Source: Marmoricola sp. (GTDB taxonomy: Bacteria; Actinomycetota; Actinomycetes; Propionibacteriales; Nocardioidaceae). From it: a stretch of 64,000 bases of DNA. Shown here piece after piece: positions 26,267 through 34,913 of this stretch (its first letter is position 1; the number at the start of each line of letters is the position of its first letter). The notes under the pieces were generated by a model, which was not told the origin of the DNA, made no database searches, and saw nothing but the letters and a program-made list of their open reading frames with translations. The stretch lies in contig JAOPYE010000002.1 of assembly GCA_025964775.1 (NCBI GenBank), positions 1-64,000 of the forward strand. The letters run 5' to 3'. The position numbers and the translations under genes were made by a program.

Positions 26267-27990
26267 GCCGGATCCGTCGGACGCGTCGGCGCGCCGTTGC
26301 CGCGACGCCTGCGAGCCGCGCTGCCGGCGCCGAGCCCGAGCCCGATCAGCGGCGGCAGGAAGACAATCAGCACGATGCAGAGAACACTGAGCACCATGGC
26401 CAACTGGGCAACCCCCCAGGTCGGCTGACCCGACAGCACCAGTGGGGTTCCCAGGACCGGACCACCCGCGGTGCCCGAGCCGCCAGCAGTCTGCGCCGCA
26501 GCACAGGTGCCGGTGACCGCGTCACAGTTCTGGGGCCCGCCCGGCCCGGTCGCCACGGCCGGCGTGGCCCCGCCGGTCTTGCCGCCTGTCGCGCCCCCGC
26601 CACTCGTCGAGGCACCTCCCGGCGAGGTGGCGCCTGTCGCCGACCCGCCTCCGGTCGCCTTGACACCCTTGGCGAGCCACGGCGCCTCGCACGCCGCGTT
26701 GCAGCCGGCGGGGAACGGAGCGGTGTCGGTCAACAGGTTGTGTGCCGGGTTGTCACCCGGACGGAACGTCGGGTTGTTGCAGGGGTTCGAGTTCCCGGCC
26801 TTCACCCCGGCCTCGGTCCTCGCGATGGTCTGCTTGGTCGCCGCGTCGATGCCGGGGACGCGTTTGACCTGGTCCATCGCATCCAGGACCAGGTTCATCG
26901 GGAGCGGCGAGTACCCCAGCGCTCCCATCGTCCGCTGGCCCTCGCAGAGCGAGAAGGTCTGGAAGTACGCCAGGGTCTCGCCCTTGGCGGTGCTGAAGTT
27001 TCCGTGGGTGACCGTCGGCTCGATCATGTAGGAGTACGCCGAGATCGGGTACGCCCGCGGGTCGCGGTAACCGTAGACCGCCGTCAGGTCCTGGCTGAGG
27101 TAGTTCAGCGACGACTTGTCGTGGTTGATCCTGGCCTGGGTCAGGGCCACGGCGACCGCACTCGCGTTCGGGACCGTGTAGAAACCGCCGGCGTTCTGGA
27201 TCTGGGCGACCGGGAAGCTCACGCCCAGCGCGTAGCTGTACTCGTCGTAGTTGATCGTGTACGGCGTGTTCGCCGTGTACGTGGTCACGCCGTTCGAGCC
27301 CGACTGCGCGGTGAAGTTCGACAGGCCCTGGGTCGGGAAGTACGACGTCGCCGAGGCGGGGTTGCAGCCGGCCTTCGCGCACAGTGCCGCATAGGCCGCC
27401 GGGAACTGGTGCTTCATCCAGAGGGTGAACTCGGCCGTGGCACCGGATCCGTCCGAGCGCACCACGACCGTGATGCGCTGGGCCGGCAGGTTGACGCCCT
27501 TGTTCGTGGCCGCGATCGCCGGGGCGTTCCACTGGGTGATCTGGCCGGAGAAGATCCCTGCCAGCGCCGCCTGGCTCAACCGCAGGTTGGTGTAACGGGA
27601 CCCGTTGACCGGGAGGTTGTACATGAACGAGGTGCCACCGGACACGACGGGCAGCAGCCCGTAGCCGAAGTTCGGTCGCGCGGTGTCCTGCGGGTCCGAG
27701 GTGTCACCGGTGAACGGGATCTCCGACACGGCGTAGTCGGACAACCCGCGCGCGAAGTTGCTGCGACCCGAGGACGAGCCGTCGGGGGTGAAGTCGACGG
27801 TGACGCCCTGGTTCTTGATCGCAGCGACCCAGTCCTGCAGGGCGTTGCCGGCCCACGACGAACCGTCGCCGCTGATCCGTGCGGTCGGCAGCGATGCCGT
27901 CGACGCACCGGCCACCGGACCCAGGGCGAGGGCACCGAGCACCGGCACCACCACCAGAGCGACGAGGAGGCGTAGCGATCGAGGCTTCAT
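26263..27990 (-). CDS. pstS: PstS-like binding protein with C-terminal membrane anchor, copy 2
   Basis: 575 residues from ATG at 27990, an ATGA overlap with pstA copy 2. A Sec signal peptide without lipobox precedes the PstS fold: ISGDGSSW, PDGSSSG, and RSDGSGATAEF (Arg178). The segment YAVSEIP carries Glu90 where PstS proteins have the phosphate-selective Asp, so affinity or ligand choice may differ from copy 1. The C-terminal part has a Gly/Ser/Thr linker, the motif NCDAVTGTC (about 488-496), one transmembrane helix and an Arg-rich tail (AARRRRGNG). Confidence 0.86.
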   Translation of the reverse strand: MKPRSLRLLVALVVVPVLGALALGPVAGASTASLPTARISGDGSSWAGNALQDWVAAIKNQGVTVDFTPDGSSSGRSNFARGLSDYAVSEIPFTGDTSDPQDTARPNFGYGLLPVVSGGTSFMYNLPVNGSRYTNLRLSQAALAGIFSGQITQWNAPAIAATNKGVNLPAQRITVVVRSDGSGATAEFTLWMKHQFPAAYAALCAKAGCNPASATSYFPTQGLSNFTAQSGSNGVTTYTANTPYTINYDEYSYALGVSFPVAQIQNAGGFYTVPNASAVAVALTQARINHDKSSLNYLSQDLTAVYGYRDPRAYPISAYSYMIEPTVTHGNFSTAKGETLAYFQTFSLCEGQRTMGALGYSPLPMNLVLDAMDQVKRVPGIDAATKQTIARTEAGVKAGNSNPCNNPTFRPGDNPAHNLLTDTAPFPAGCNAACEAPWLAKGVKATGGGSATGATSPGGASTSGGGATGGKTGGATPAVATGPGGPQNCDAVTGTCAAAQTAGGSGTAGGPVLGTPLVLSGQPTWGVAQLAMVLSVLCIVLIVFLPPLIGLGLGAGSAARRRRGNGAPTRPTDPA

Positions 27991-29291
27991 GACGATTCTC
28001 CAGACGACAGGTAGCGCGAAGGACCAGCAGGGGCTGCCGTTGACGGGCTGGCCGTCTCGGCCAGCAGCTGGGAGATGGCGAGGTAGTTCGCTTCGACACG
28101 TTCCAGGTCGTGTTCCGAGCGCGCCGCGCGGCGACGACGCTGGCGTTCGGTGAGCTGCCCTGCCTGCTGACCACCGAGCAGTCGCGCCAGCAGGAACAGG
28201 ACAAGCACCAGGAGCAGCAGGGTCGCTGCCGTGGCGAACCCGCGTGCACGCATCACGGGCTCCGGGCTCTTGACGAATTCGAGCGCCGCGAGCGGCAGCG
28301 AGATCTGCGGACCGTTGAACGGGTTGAAGTTGAGATTGCTGGTCACACCGGCGGTGAGCAGCACCGGAGCTGTCTCGCCGATGCCGTGCGCCGTGGCGAG
28401 GATGATCGCCGTCATCAGGCCGGAACGCGCGGTCGGCAGGACCACCCGTCGTACCACGCTCCACTGACCAGCACCCAGCGCGAGGCCCGCCTCGCGCAGG
28501 TTCCCGGGCACGAGCCGCATCACGACATCGGCGGAACGGATCATGATAGGCAGCATCAGCACGGTGATCGCCAGCGACGCGGCGAAGCCGTTGAACTGGC
28601 GGGTGACCAGCAGGATGACCGCTCCGTAGATGAACAGGCCCGCAACGACCGAGGGCAGTGCCGTCATGGCTTCGACCACGGTCCGGACGATGCGGGCGTA
28701 GCGACCGCCGATCTCGTTGAGGAAGACTGCCGTCGCGATGCCGAGGGGCACCGTCAGGAACAGGGCGATCCCGATCTGCTCCAGGGTGCCGACGAGGGCG
28801 TGCAGGATGCCGCCCTTCGTGATCGGGTCCAGCGGGCCGGTGATCCCCATGTCAGTGGTGAAGAAGTTGTGGTTCCACCCGTGCCAGCTGAGGTGGCTGA
28901 AGACGCTCCATCCGCGCAGCAGCACGAAGCCGATCACCATGAAGAGGACCGTGACCACCACGCCGCCCGCGCTCCACAACAGTGCCGCCCAGAAGCGGTC
29001 GCGCACCGTCGTACGGTTCTCGTAGAGGCTCACCAGCACGACGAAGAGACCGAGGAACCATACGAAGCTGACCAGCGGCACCCAGCCGGGGGAGATGAGG
29101 CCGAGCACCGGGCCGAGCAGCAGCCCCAGGGCGACCGAGGCAGCCATCGCACCCGGTGCGGTGATCCGCTGGTCCAGCGACATCCCGATGCGGATGCGTT
29201 CCTGCTCGGACGTCACCGGCGAACGCTCGGGAACCACGGTGCGGAGCTCGCGAGGCTCGGCCTCGTCGGAGGTCTTCTGCACTGCCGTCAT
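27987..29291 (-). CDS. pstA: phosphate ABC transporter permease PstA, copy 2
   Basis: 434 residues from ATG at 29291, one base after the pstC copy 2 stop. A soluble N-terminal part of about 45 residues and extra helices precede the core with MGITGPLDPITKGGILHAL, EAMTALPSVVAGLF and the EAA-like loop EAGLALGAGQWSVVRRVVLP. The C-terminal tail has an Arg cluster (ERQRRRRAARS) and is longer than in copy 1. It forms the permease with PstC copy 2. Confidence 0.93.
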   Translation of the reverse strand: MTAVQKTSDEAEPRELRTVVPERSPVTSEQERIRIGMSLDQRITAPGAMAASVALGLLLGPVLGLISPGWVPLVSFVWFLGLFVVLVSLYENRTTVRDRFWAALLWSAGGVVVTVLFMVIGFVLLRGWSVFSHLSWHGWNHNFFTTDMGITGPLDPITKGGILHALVGTLEQIGIALFLTVPLGIATAVFLNEIGGRYARIVRTVVEAMTALPSVVAGLFIYGAVILLVTRQFNGFAASLAITVLMLPIMIRSADVVMRLVPGNLREAGLALGAGQWSVVRRVVLPTARSGLMTAIILATAHGIGETAPVLLTAGVTSNLNFNPFNGPQISLPLAALEFVKSPEPVMRARGFATAATLLLLVLVLFLLARLLGGQQAGQLTERQRRRRAARSEHDLERVEANYLAISQLLAETASPSTAAPAGPSRYLSSGESS

Positions 29292-29292
29292 C

Positions 29293-30309
29293 TCAGACCT
29301 CGCTCTCGGCGCCCGAGCGGGACCGGGAGATGATCATCGACGCGGTGAAGTTGATCGCCATCGTCAGCAGGAAGAGTGCGAGGCCGGCAGCCATCAGCGC
29401 GCTCATCGCGAAGCTGTTCGCCTCTCCGTAGCGCAGCGCGATCATCGCGGCCACCGAGTTGGAGCCGTTCTGCAGCACGTGGAAGCTCACCGAGAACACC
29501 GGCGAGATGATCAGGTAGATGGCGATCGTCTCGCCGAGCGCGCGACCCAGGCCGAGCATCACCCCGCCGATGATCCCGCCCTTGCCGAAGGGCAGCACGA
29601 CCGAGCGGATCACGCCCCAGCGGGTGGCGCCGAGGGCGTAGGCACCCTCACGTTCACCCTGCGGCGCCCGCGAGAACGACTCCACCATCATCGACGTCTG
29701 GATCGGGATGATCATCATGCCGACGATCAGCCCGGCGATGAAGGTCGAGGAGGTGTAGAGCGCGGTGTTGGGCAACGGGTTGCCCGGCTCCGCGCCGTCG
29801 ACCTTGAACAGCGGGATCCAGCCGAAGTAGGTCGAGATCCAGTACGAGAGTCCGACGACGTGGTTCTGCAGGTACGACAGCCCCCAGAGGCCGTAGACGA
29901 CCGACGGTACGGCTGCCATCAGGTCGATCACCGAGGTCATGATCTTCTTCAGCCGCGGCGGCGCGATCTCGGTGATGAACAGCGCGCCGCCGAGCGAGAG
30001 TGGTACCGCGACCGTGAGCGCCACCATCGCGATCAGGACCGTGAACGTCAGCACCGCGGCGATACCGAAGTGGTTCGTCTCCGGCGACCACTCCTGGGTG
30101 GTGACGAACTTGACCACGCCGACCGACGAGATGGCCCGGACCGCGTGCGCGGTGAGGAAGCCGCCCACCAGCACCATCACGAGCAGGACGAAGGTGCCCG
30201 CGCTGCGCGAGGTACCGCGGAAGATGCGATCGGTCAGCGAGTAGCGGGTGGTGAGGGCGCGCGGCTCACCGAAGTCGCCCGGATCCAGGTCTGAGGTCAA
30301 GGTGGTCAT
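29293..30309 (-). CDS. pstC: phosphate ABC transporter permease PstC, copy 2
   Basis: 338 residues from ATG at 30309, overlapping the stop of the 923-residue gene as ATGA. The six-helix core is complete, with IDLMAAVPSVVYGLWG and the loop EREGAYALGATRWGVIRSVV followed by PFGKGGIIGG. It is clearly paralogous to copy 1. The translational coupling to the 923-residue protein ties that protein to the transporter. Confidence 0.94.
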   Translation of the reverse strand: MTTLTSDLDPGDFGEPRALTTRYSLTDRIFRGTSRSAGTFVLLVMVLVGGFLTAHAVRAISSVGVVKFVTTQEWSPETNHFGIAAVLTFTVLIAMVALTVAVPLSLGGALFITEIAPPRLKKIMTSVIDLMAAVPSVVYGLWGLSYLQNHVVGLSYWISTYFGWIPLFKVDGAEPGNPLPNTALYTSSTFIAGLIVGMMIIPIQTSMMVESFSRAPQGEREGAYALGATRWGVIRSVVLPFGKGGIIGGVMLGLGRALGETIAIYLIISPVFSVSFHVLQNGSNSVAAMIALRYGEANSFAMSALMAAGLALFLLTMAINFTASMIISRSRSGAESEV

Positions 30310-33077
30310 CCGAGCTTCACCCCCGAGCGCCTGCGGAGGAACGGCCCGGCAAGGCCTGCCAGCAGCGTGATGCCCAGCCCCAGCGGCATCGTGAACCAGG
30401 CCCAGCGCTCGTGCCCGGGCCCGACCTTGACCAGGGCGACCGGCTGCACGCCGGCAGTGGCCGGCGCGCTCGGAGGGGAGACGACCGGACTGCTGCCGCC
30501 GCTGGGCGAACCAGTCCCGGACACGCCGCCGCTCGACGACGGACCGTTACCCGCCATCGACGGTGGCAGGGGCTTGGACGGTGGGTGGACAGCTCGAAGG
30601 GCGGCGATGCCGGTGGCGGCGATCGATCGCAGGTTCGCGGTCAGCGGTGCGTAGCCGGGCGGAAGGTTGCCGACGCGGTACCCGGGTCGCTGCCCGGTGT
30701 TAACGAGGTAGTCGAAGGCCGAGGCATAGCTGCGGCGGTCGGTCAGGTCGAGGGAGGGCGCTACGACTCCGTACACCGGGACGGTCAGCGGATACGCGCC
30801 GTCCGCGTAGTCCGCTGTTGCTGCCGGGCCGAGCAGATCTCCATGTCCGGTGGTGGTGAAGCGTTCCGCGGCCTTGCGCAAGGACGTGGCGTTCGCACCT
30901 ACGCAGTGCGTGCCGGCGCTGTCGCACAGGTTGGCGGTGGCGAGCTGGAAGCGCGCGGCGGTGCCGGCGTCGCTCACCGCCATCAGGCCGAGGCTGCCCG
31001 TGGACTGACGGACCTTCGGATCCGACCACTTCCCGGGTAGCGGCCCGCAGGTGGCGGCGTCCACGGTCGAGTCACACCAGTTCCCGTTCTGCGGGATGTA
31101 GCCGATCGCAACGTCCCGACCGGCATCCGACTGGGAGTTGACCGTCGGAAGCCAGTCCACCACCGTGAGCGGGAGCTCGTTGGAGTTCGGTGCCTGGTAG
31201 GTCTGCCAGGTGGGCAGCGGGTACGGCGATCCGTCGGGCGGGTAGATCAGCGGTTGGTCGACGTAGTTCGACGACACCGTGGTACTGGCACGATCCGCGG
31301 CGTTCTTCGCCGCCAGCGTTGCCTTCTGGCCGTCGCAGCCCTCATAGGCGCGCGTGGAGTAGAACGGATCGACGACGTGGCCGTCCGGGTCCGGACACCC
31401 GTTCAGGAACGCGCGCGCGTCGGCGTCGGAGAGGATCCAATTCCACACCTGGACGGCGGAGTCCGACCGGATCGACTCGAGGACGAGGTGGTCGATCTTG
31501 AGCGCAGGGCTCCCGGCCGTCACACTCTCGTGCACGAGATCCGGGTTGAGGCGCAGGAACTCCGGGTCGCTGGCCAGGTTCGCCGGCTCCGCCAACATCC
31601 ACGGCGCCGAGACCAGTCCGCTCTTGTTGATCAGCGCGTTGTCGTACGACTGGGTGACCAGCTTGGCGACCAGGCGAGCATCCAGGTTCAGCGACCGTAC
31701 GGGCGTTCCCGCCCGTTTCCAGTCCCTCTGGAGGGCAGTCAGGTCGGCATAGCCGCACTTCTGTGCGGCCGCGTCAGTGGCAGGCGGCGGGTTCAGCTCG
31801 ACGCAGGACGGCAGGTAAGTCATGGAGTACGCGAAGACCGGTGCGGTCAGCGCGATCGGCACCTGCACGGCCGGCGTGCTGCTGGGGATCGGCTGGCTGG
31901 TCAGGACAGCCTGGTTCGCGCCGGTCTCGAACTGCGTGCGCGCAACCTGGTCGCCGAGCTTGGTGTAGCCGAGCTCGATCTTCGCCGCATCGCAGATGCC
32001 AGGGGTCCAGGAGGCGGCGGCGTCACGGACCAGCTCCGAGCCGGCGATCAGCGTCCGCGCCTTGCCGCCGGGACAGGTCGAGGCCGCCTGCCGGAAGCCG
32101 AGCTTGACCTGGAGGCGCTGCGCCCAGAGCGAGGGCGCGATCGGTCCGCTGGAACTCATCAGGCCCGAGATCCTGGGGACGATCACCAACCAGCAGGTCG
32201 GCGTACTCGCGATGTTGGGCCGGACTCCGCAGCCGAGGCCGGGGGCCTCCTCGCCGGTCTGGGTCTCGAACGGCCGGTTGGCCGTGCCGTCCGGGCCGAT
32301 GTTCACGCTGGAGAGCTCGTTGGTGGTGGTGGTGTTGAAGTACGAGTTCTCCGACAGCGAGGTGCTGCCCGAGACCGCGCCGCTGATCGTCGTGAACGGG
32401 AGGTCGCCCTTGGCGTTGGCGTAGTACTTGAGCCAGTCACCGTCCAGGATCAGCGGGTCGGTCCCGACGAACCGACCCTCGCTGAGCGTCGCGCTACCGC
32501 CCCGGGAGTCGGCGCCGGTTGCGCCGACCTGACAGGTCGCGGGGTCCGGCTCCGTGGCGCCGGGATCCGGGTGACCCGTCGAAGTGAGGCCTCCCCAGCA
32601 CTGGAAGATCTGCAGGTAGGTGCTGGAGTTCCCGCCGAGGACGTTCGTGCCGCCGTCGACGCCGCGGATCGAGAGGTTGATCGTCTGGTCGACGAGGTTC
32701 TGGGTCTGCGAGACCGTCACGCTCATCCCGTTCAGACCGTTCTGGTCACCGAGGGCCGCGTCGTAGGCGTCGTTCACGGACTGGGTGATGCCCAGGTAGT
32801 TGGCCCCTCCACTGTGCGGAATGATCTGGCGGCTGTCCCGGTAGACCAGGCTCGACGCGGGATTCCCGGTGTTGTCCCACCGCACGGTCACCGCGCTGTC
32901 ACTCCCGATCACCCCGGACGAGCCCCAGTCCGAGCCGTCGACGACCGGGCCGGTCGCCGCCACACCCGGGGGTTGCAGGAGCAGCACCGCCACGCTCACC
33001 AGCGCGAGCGCCATTCCGGCCAGGCCGATGGTCAGCCGGAGTCGGGCGGCGGGTACCCGTCGATGGTGGGACGTCAT
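30306..33077 (-). CDS. large secreted membrane-anchored protein of the Pst cluster, copy 2
   Basis: 923 residues from ATG at 33077. A signal peptide/anchor is followed by MSVTVSQTQNLVDQTINLSI and YLQIFQCWGGLTSTG, which match the VSQTQ-L-x2-Q and QCW segments of the 868-residue paralogue. Several Cys pairs follow, and then the shared LVTQSYDNA, SDPEFLRLNPD and VWNWILSDADARAFLNG. The C-terminal end has a Ser/Pro/Gly linker, one transmembrane helix and FLRRRSGVKLG. I infer an exoplasmic, possibly ligand-binding subunit of the Pst system; no catalytic motif is visible. An unusually long PstS-derived fold is the main alternative. Confidence 0.72.
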   Translation of the reverse strand: MTSHHRRVPAARLRLTIGLAGMALALVSVAVLLLQPPGVAATGPVVDGSDWGSSGVIGSDSAVTVRWDNTGNPASSLVYRDSRQIIPHSGGANYLGITQSVNDAYDAALGDQNGLNGMSVTVSQTQNLVDQTINLSIRGVDGGTNVLGGNSSTYLQIFQCWGGLTSTGHPDPGATEPDPATCQVGATGADSRGGSATLSEGRFVGTDPLILDGDWLKYYANAKGDLPFTTISGAVSGSTSLSENSYFNTTTTNELSSVNIGPDGTANRPFETQTGEEAPGLGCGVRPNIASTPTCWLVIVPRISGLMSSSGPIAPSLWAQRLQVKLGFRQAASTCPGGKARTLIAGSELVRDAAASWTPGICDAAKIELGYTKLGDQVARTQFETGANQAVLTSQPIPSSTPAVQVPIALTAPVFAYSMTYLPSCVELNPPPATDAAAQKCGYADLTALQRDWKRAGTPVRSLNLDARLVAKLVTQSYDNALINKSGLVSAPWMLAEPANLASDPEFLRLNPDLVHESVTAGSPALKIDHLVLESIRSDSAVQVWNWILSDADARAFLNGCPDPDGHVVDPFYSTRAYEGCDGQKATLAAKNAADRASTTVSSNYVDQPLIYPPDGSPYPLPTWQTYQAPNSNELPLTVVDWLPTVNSQSDAGRDVAIGYIPQNGNWCDSTVDAATCGPLPGKWSDPKVRQSTGSLGLMAVSDAGTAARFQLATANLCDSAGTHCVGANATSLRKAAERFTTTGHGDLLGPAATADYADGAYPLTVPVYGVVAPSLDLTDRRSYASAFDYLVNTGQRPGYRVGNLPPGYAPLTANLRSIAATGIAALRAVHPPSKPLPPSMAGNGPSSSGGVSGTGSPSGGSSPVVSPPSAPATAGVQPVALVKVGPGHERWAWFTMPLGLGITLLAGLAGPFLRRRSGVKLG

Positions 33078-33119
33078 GGCAGGTGCTGTTCCTCGGGGTG
33101 GTGGACGTGGCGGAAGCGG

Positions 33120-34877
33120 TTAGCGGGTGACCCTGAAGCTGAACACCTTGGTACCCGCTGCCACCGTGCTGCTCCCGGAGTACCTGATGGTGACCTTCGT
33201 GGTCCCACGCTGTACCGCCGGAAGAGTGATCGTCGCCTTGCCCGAGCTGAGCCTGATCCTGAGAGTGGTGATGTGCCTGTTGGGAGCCACCACCACGATC
33301 GTGAGTGTTCCCGTCGCGACCAGACCCGGGGCCCTGACCGTGACCGTGAGCCTTGGGCGTTGTCCGTGCGACAGGCGCGAGGCAGCCGGACTGAGGGTGG
33401 GCGTGATCGTCGGCGTACCCTTCGCGATCGTCACAGCCCGGGCCGCAGAGATCGACGTGCTGAAGCCGGTCGCGCCGTTGTAGCGCGCCGAGATCGAGTG
33501 CGATCCGATGGCAAGGCCCTTGCTGAGGCTGGCGTGGCCGGCCGAGAGGTTGGCCGTGCCGATGCTCACGCCGTGGTCCAGGAAGGTCACCGTGCCCGTC
33601 GGGGTTCCGGCACCCGAGGAGACCGTGGCACCGAACGTCTGGTGGTACGGGTAGCGAAGGGTTCCGGAGACCGCGAGGACGGTCGAGGTTGCTGCCGGGG
33701 CGAAGACTTGATCGATACCCGACGTTGCCGAGGTGTAGGTGGTCGATGCCGCCGAATCAGGCGTGTAAGTCGCCTCGAACTCCTGGAACTGGCCGCTCGT
33801 CAGACCCGAGATCGGCAGGCTGGCCGTACCGGTGGCACTCACTGCGACTGGCGACCCGACTGCGCTGAACGCCCCGCCGGTCGCATTGACCGCACGCGCC
33901 GAGAACTGGATCGTCCCGCTCGCGTTGGTCAGCGCGACGTTGGAAGCATTGGTCAAGGACGCGTGCAGGGTGCCGGCACCGCTGGTCCAGGTGTCGCTGA
34001 TGTGCACGGTCGGCGCCACCGCTGCTCCGGCGACCACGTAGCCGGCAGACGTGCGCACGCTGTCGTAGCTCGCCGGGAAGCTCGAGCCGACCGGGTCACG
34101 GCTGTGGTCGCTAGGCAGGCCGGCCGTCGTGAAGGTCATCCACGCCGTCTCGGCGTGACCATCTGGTCCAACGGTGACGATCGGCTCGTTGTTCGCGTTC
34201 GTCGTTGTCGACACGTAATAGACCATGCTGACGTTGGTGCCGGTCGGCCACGTGTTCAGGATCGAGGTGCCGATCGCGTGGGCTCCGGAGACCGGGTTGC
34301 CAGGTTGAGTCGCATCGTGAGCGACGAGGTTGTCGTCGAAGCCGTACGTCAGCTGCCCGGCGTTGAACCAGGCGTTGTAGCTCGTCTCGGTCGAGAGCGC
34401 GTCGACGTAGTCGTTGGAGCTGGCATTTCCTGCTTCAGAACCCCCCAGCGTCGCGGCGTCGAACCAGGTGAAGGCCTGGCCCACCGTTTCTCCGGCGCTC
34501 ACGGCCGGCTTCTCCGCGGAACCGTCCGCCGAGGTGACGACGAACGCGACATGGAGGTCGCCCACAGTGGCGTCCGGACCGATCTTGGCGAGCTGGGCAG
34601 CCAGCGTCTGCGACGTGGTGGAACCAGCGCTGCCCTTGCCGTCGACGGAGAAGACACTGGTGCCGGTGCGCCCGGCACCCTCGTGCCCCCACCAGCCCGT
34701 GGTGATCGCGTTGACCGGATCGGCCGTGAAGCCGCCGGTTTCGACCAGGACCGGAACGGGCGATGCGGGGGCTGCGACCGCAGGCGACGTGAGGCCGAGC
34801 ACGGTCGCGGCGACCGCACATGCGGCCGTCCCGGCAACGAGCTTGGCGTGACGACCGACGAACGAGGAGAAGATCAT
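33120..34877 (-). CDS. secreted protein with WWGHEG module and Ig-like repeats
   Basis: 585 residues from ATG at 34877 with AAAGG upstream. A Sec signal peptide is followed by a ~250-residue module (ITTGWWGHEGAGRTGTSVF, AFTWFDAATLGG, NDYVDALS, SILNTWPTGTNVSMVYYVS, PASYDSVRTSAGY) shared with the proteins at 34914 and 37319. Three Ig-like domains follow, containing segments such as GTPTGTVTFLDHGVSIG and IRYSGSSTVAAGT. No anchor is visible. A PHO-box-like site lies 60-81 bp upstream, so this gene probably starts the long transcript that continues into the 923-residue gene and pstC copy 2. Confidence 0.75.
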   Translation of the reverse strand: MIFSSFVGRHAKLVAGTAACAVAATVLGLTSPAVAAPASPVPVLVETGGFTADPVNAITTGWWGHEGAGRTGTSVFSVDGKGSAGSTTSQTLAAQLAKIGPDATVGDLHVAFVVTSADGSAEKPAVSAGETVGQAFTWFDAATLGGSEAGNASSNDYVDALSTETSYNAWFNAGQLTYGFDDNLVAHDATQPGNPVSGAHAIGTSILNTWPTGTNVSMVYYVSTTTNANNEPIVTVGPDGHAETAWMTFTTAGLPSDHSRDPVGSSFPASYDSVRTSAGYVVAGAAVAPTVHISDTWTSGAGTLHASLTNASNVALTNASGTIQFSARAVNATGGAFSAVGSPVAVSATGTASLPISGLTSGQFQEFEATYTPDSAASTTYTSATSGIDQVFAPAATSTVLAVSGTLRYPYHQTFGATVSSGAGTPTGTVTFLDHGVSIGTANLSAGHASLSKGLAIGSHSISARYNGATGFSTSISAARAVTIAKGTPTITPTLSPAASRLSHGQRPRLTVTVRAPGLVATGTLTIVVVAPNRHITTLRIRLSSGKATITLPAVQRGTTKVTIRYSGSSTVAAGTKVFSFRVTR

Positions 34878-34913
34878 GGCGAACCTTTCAAGGGCTGAGG
34901 CTGAGTGTGTGGG

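Noticed and set aside
26263..28464. Apparent N-terminal extension of pstS copy 2
   Set aside because: The extension is a shadow of pstA copy 2; ATG 27990 with an ATGA overlap and a signal peptide is the true start.
31254..34898. A 1214-codon plus-strand frame opposite the 923- and 585-residue genes
   Set aside because: Antisense shadow; no domains, no ribosome binding site, and the opposite strand has signal peptides and shared motifs.
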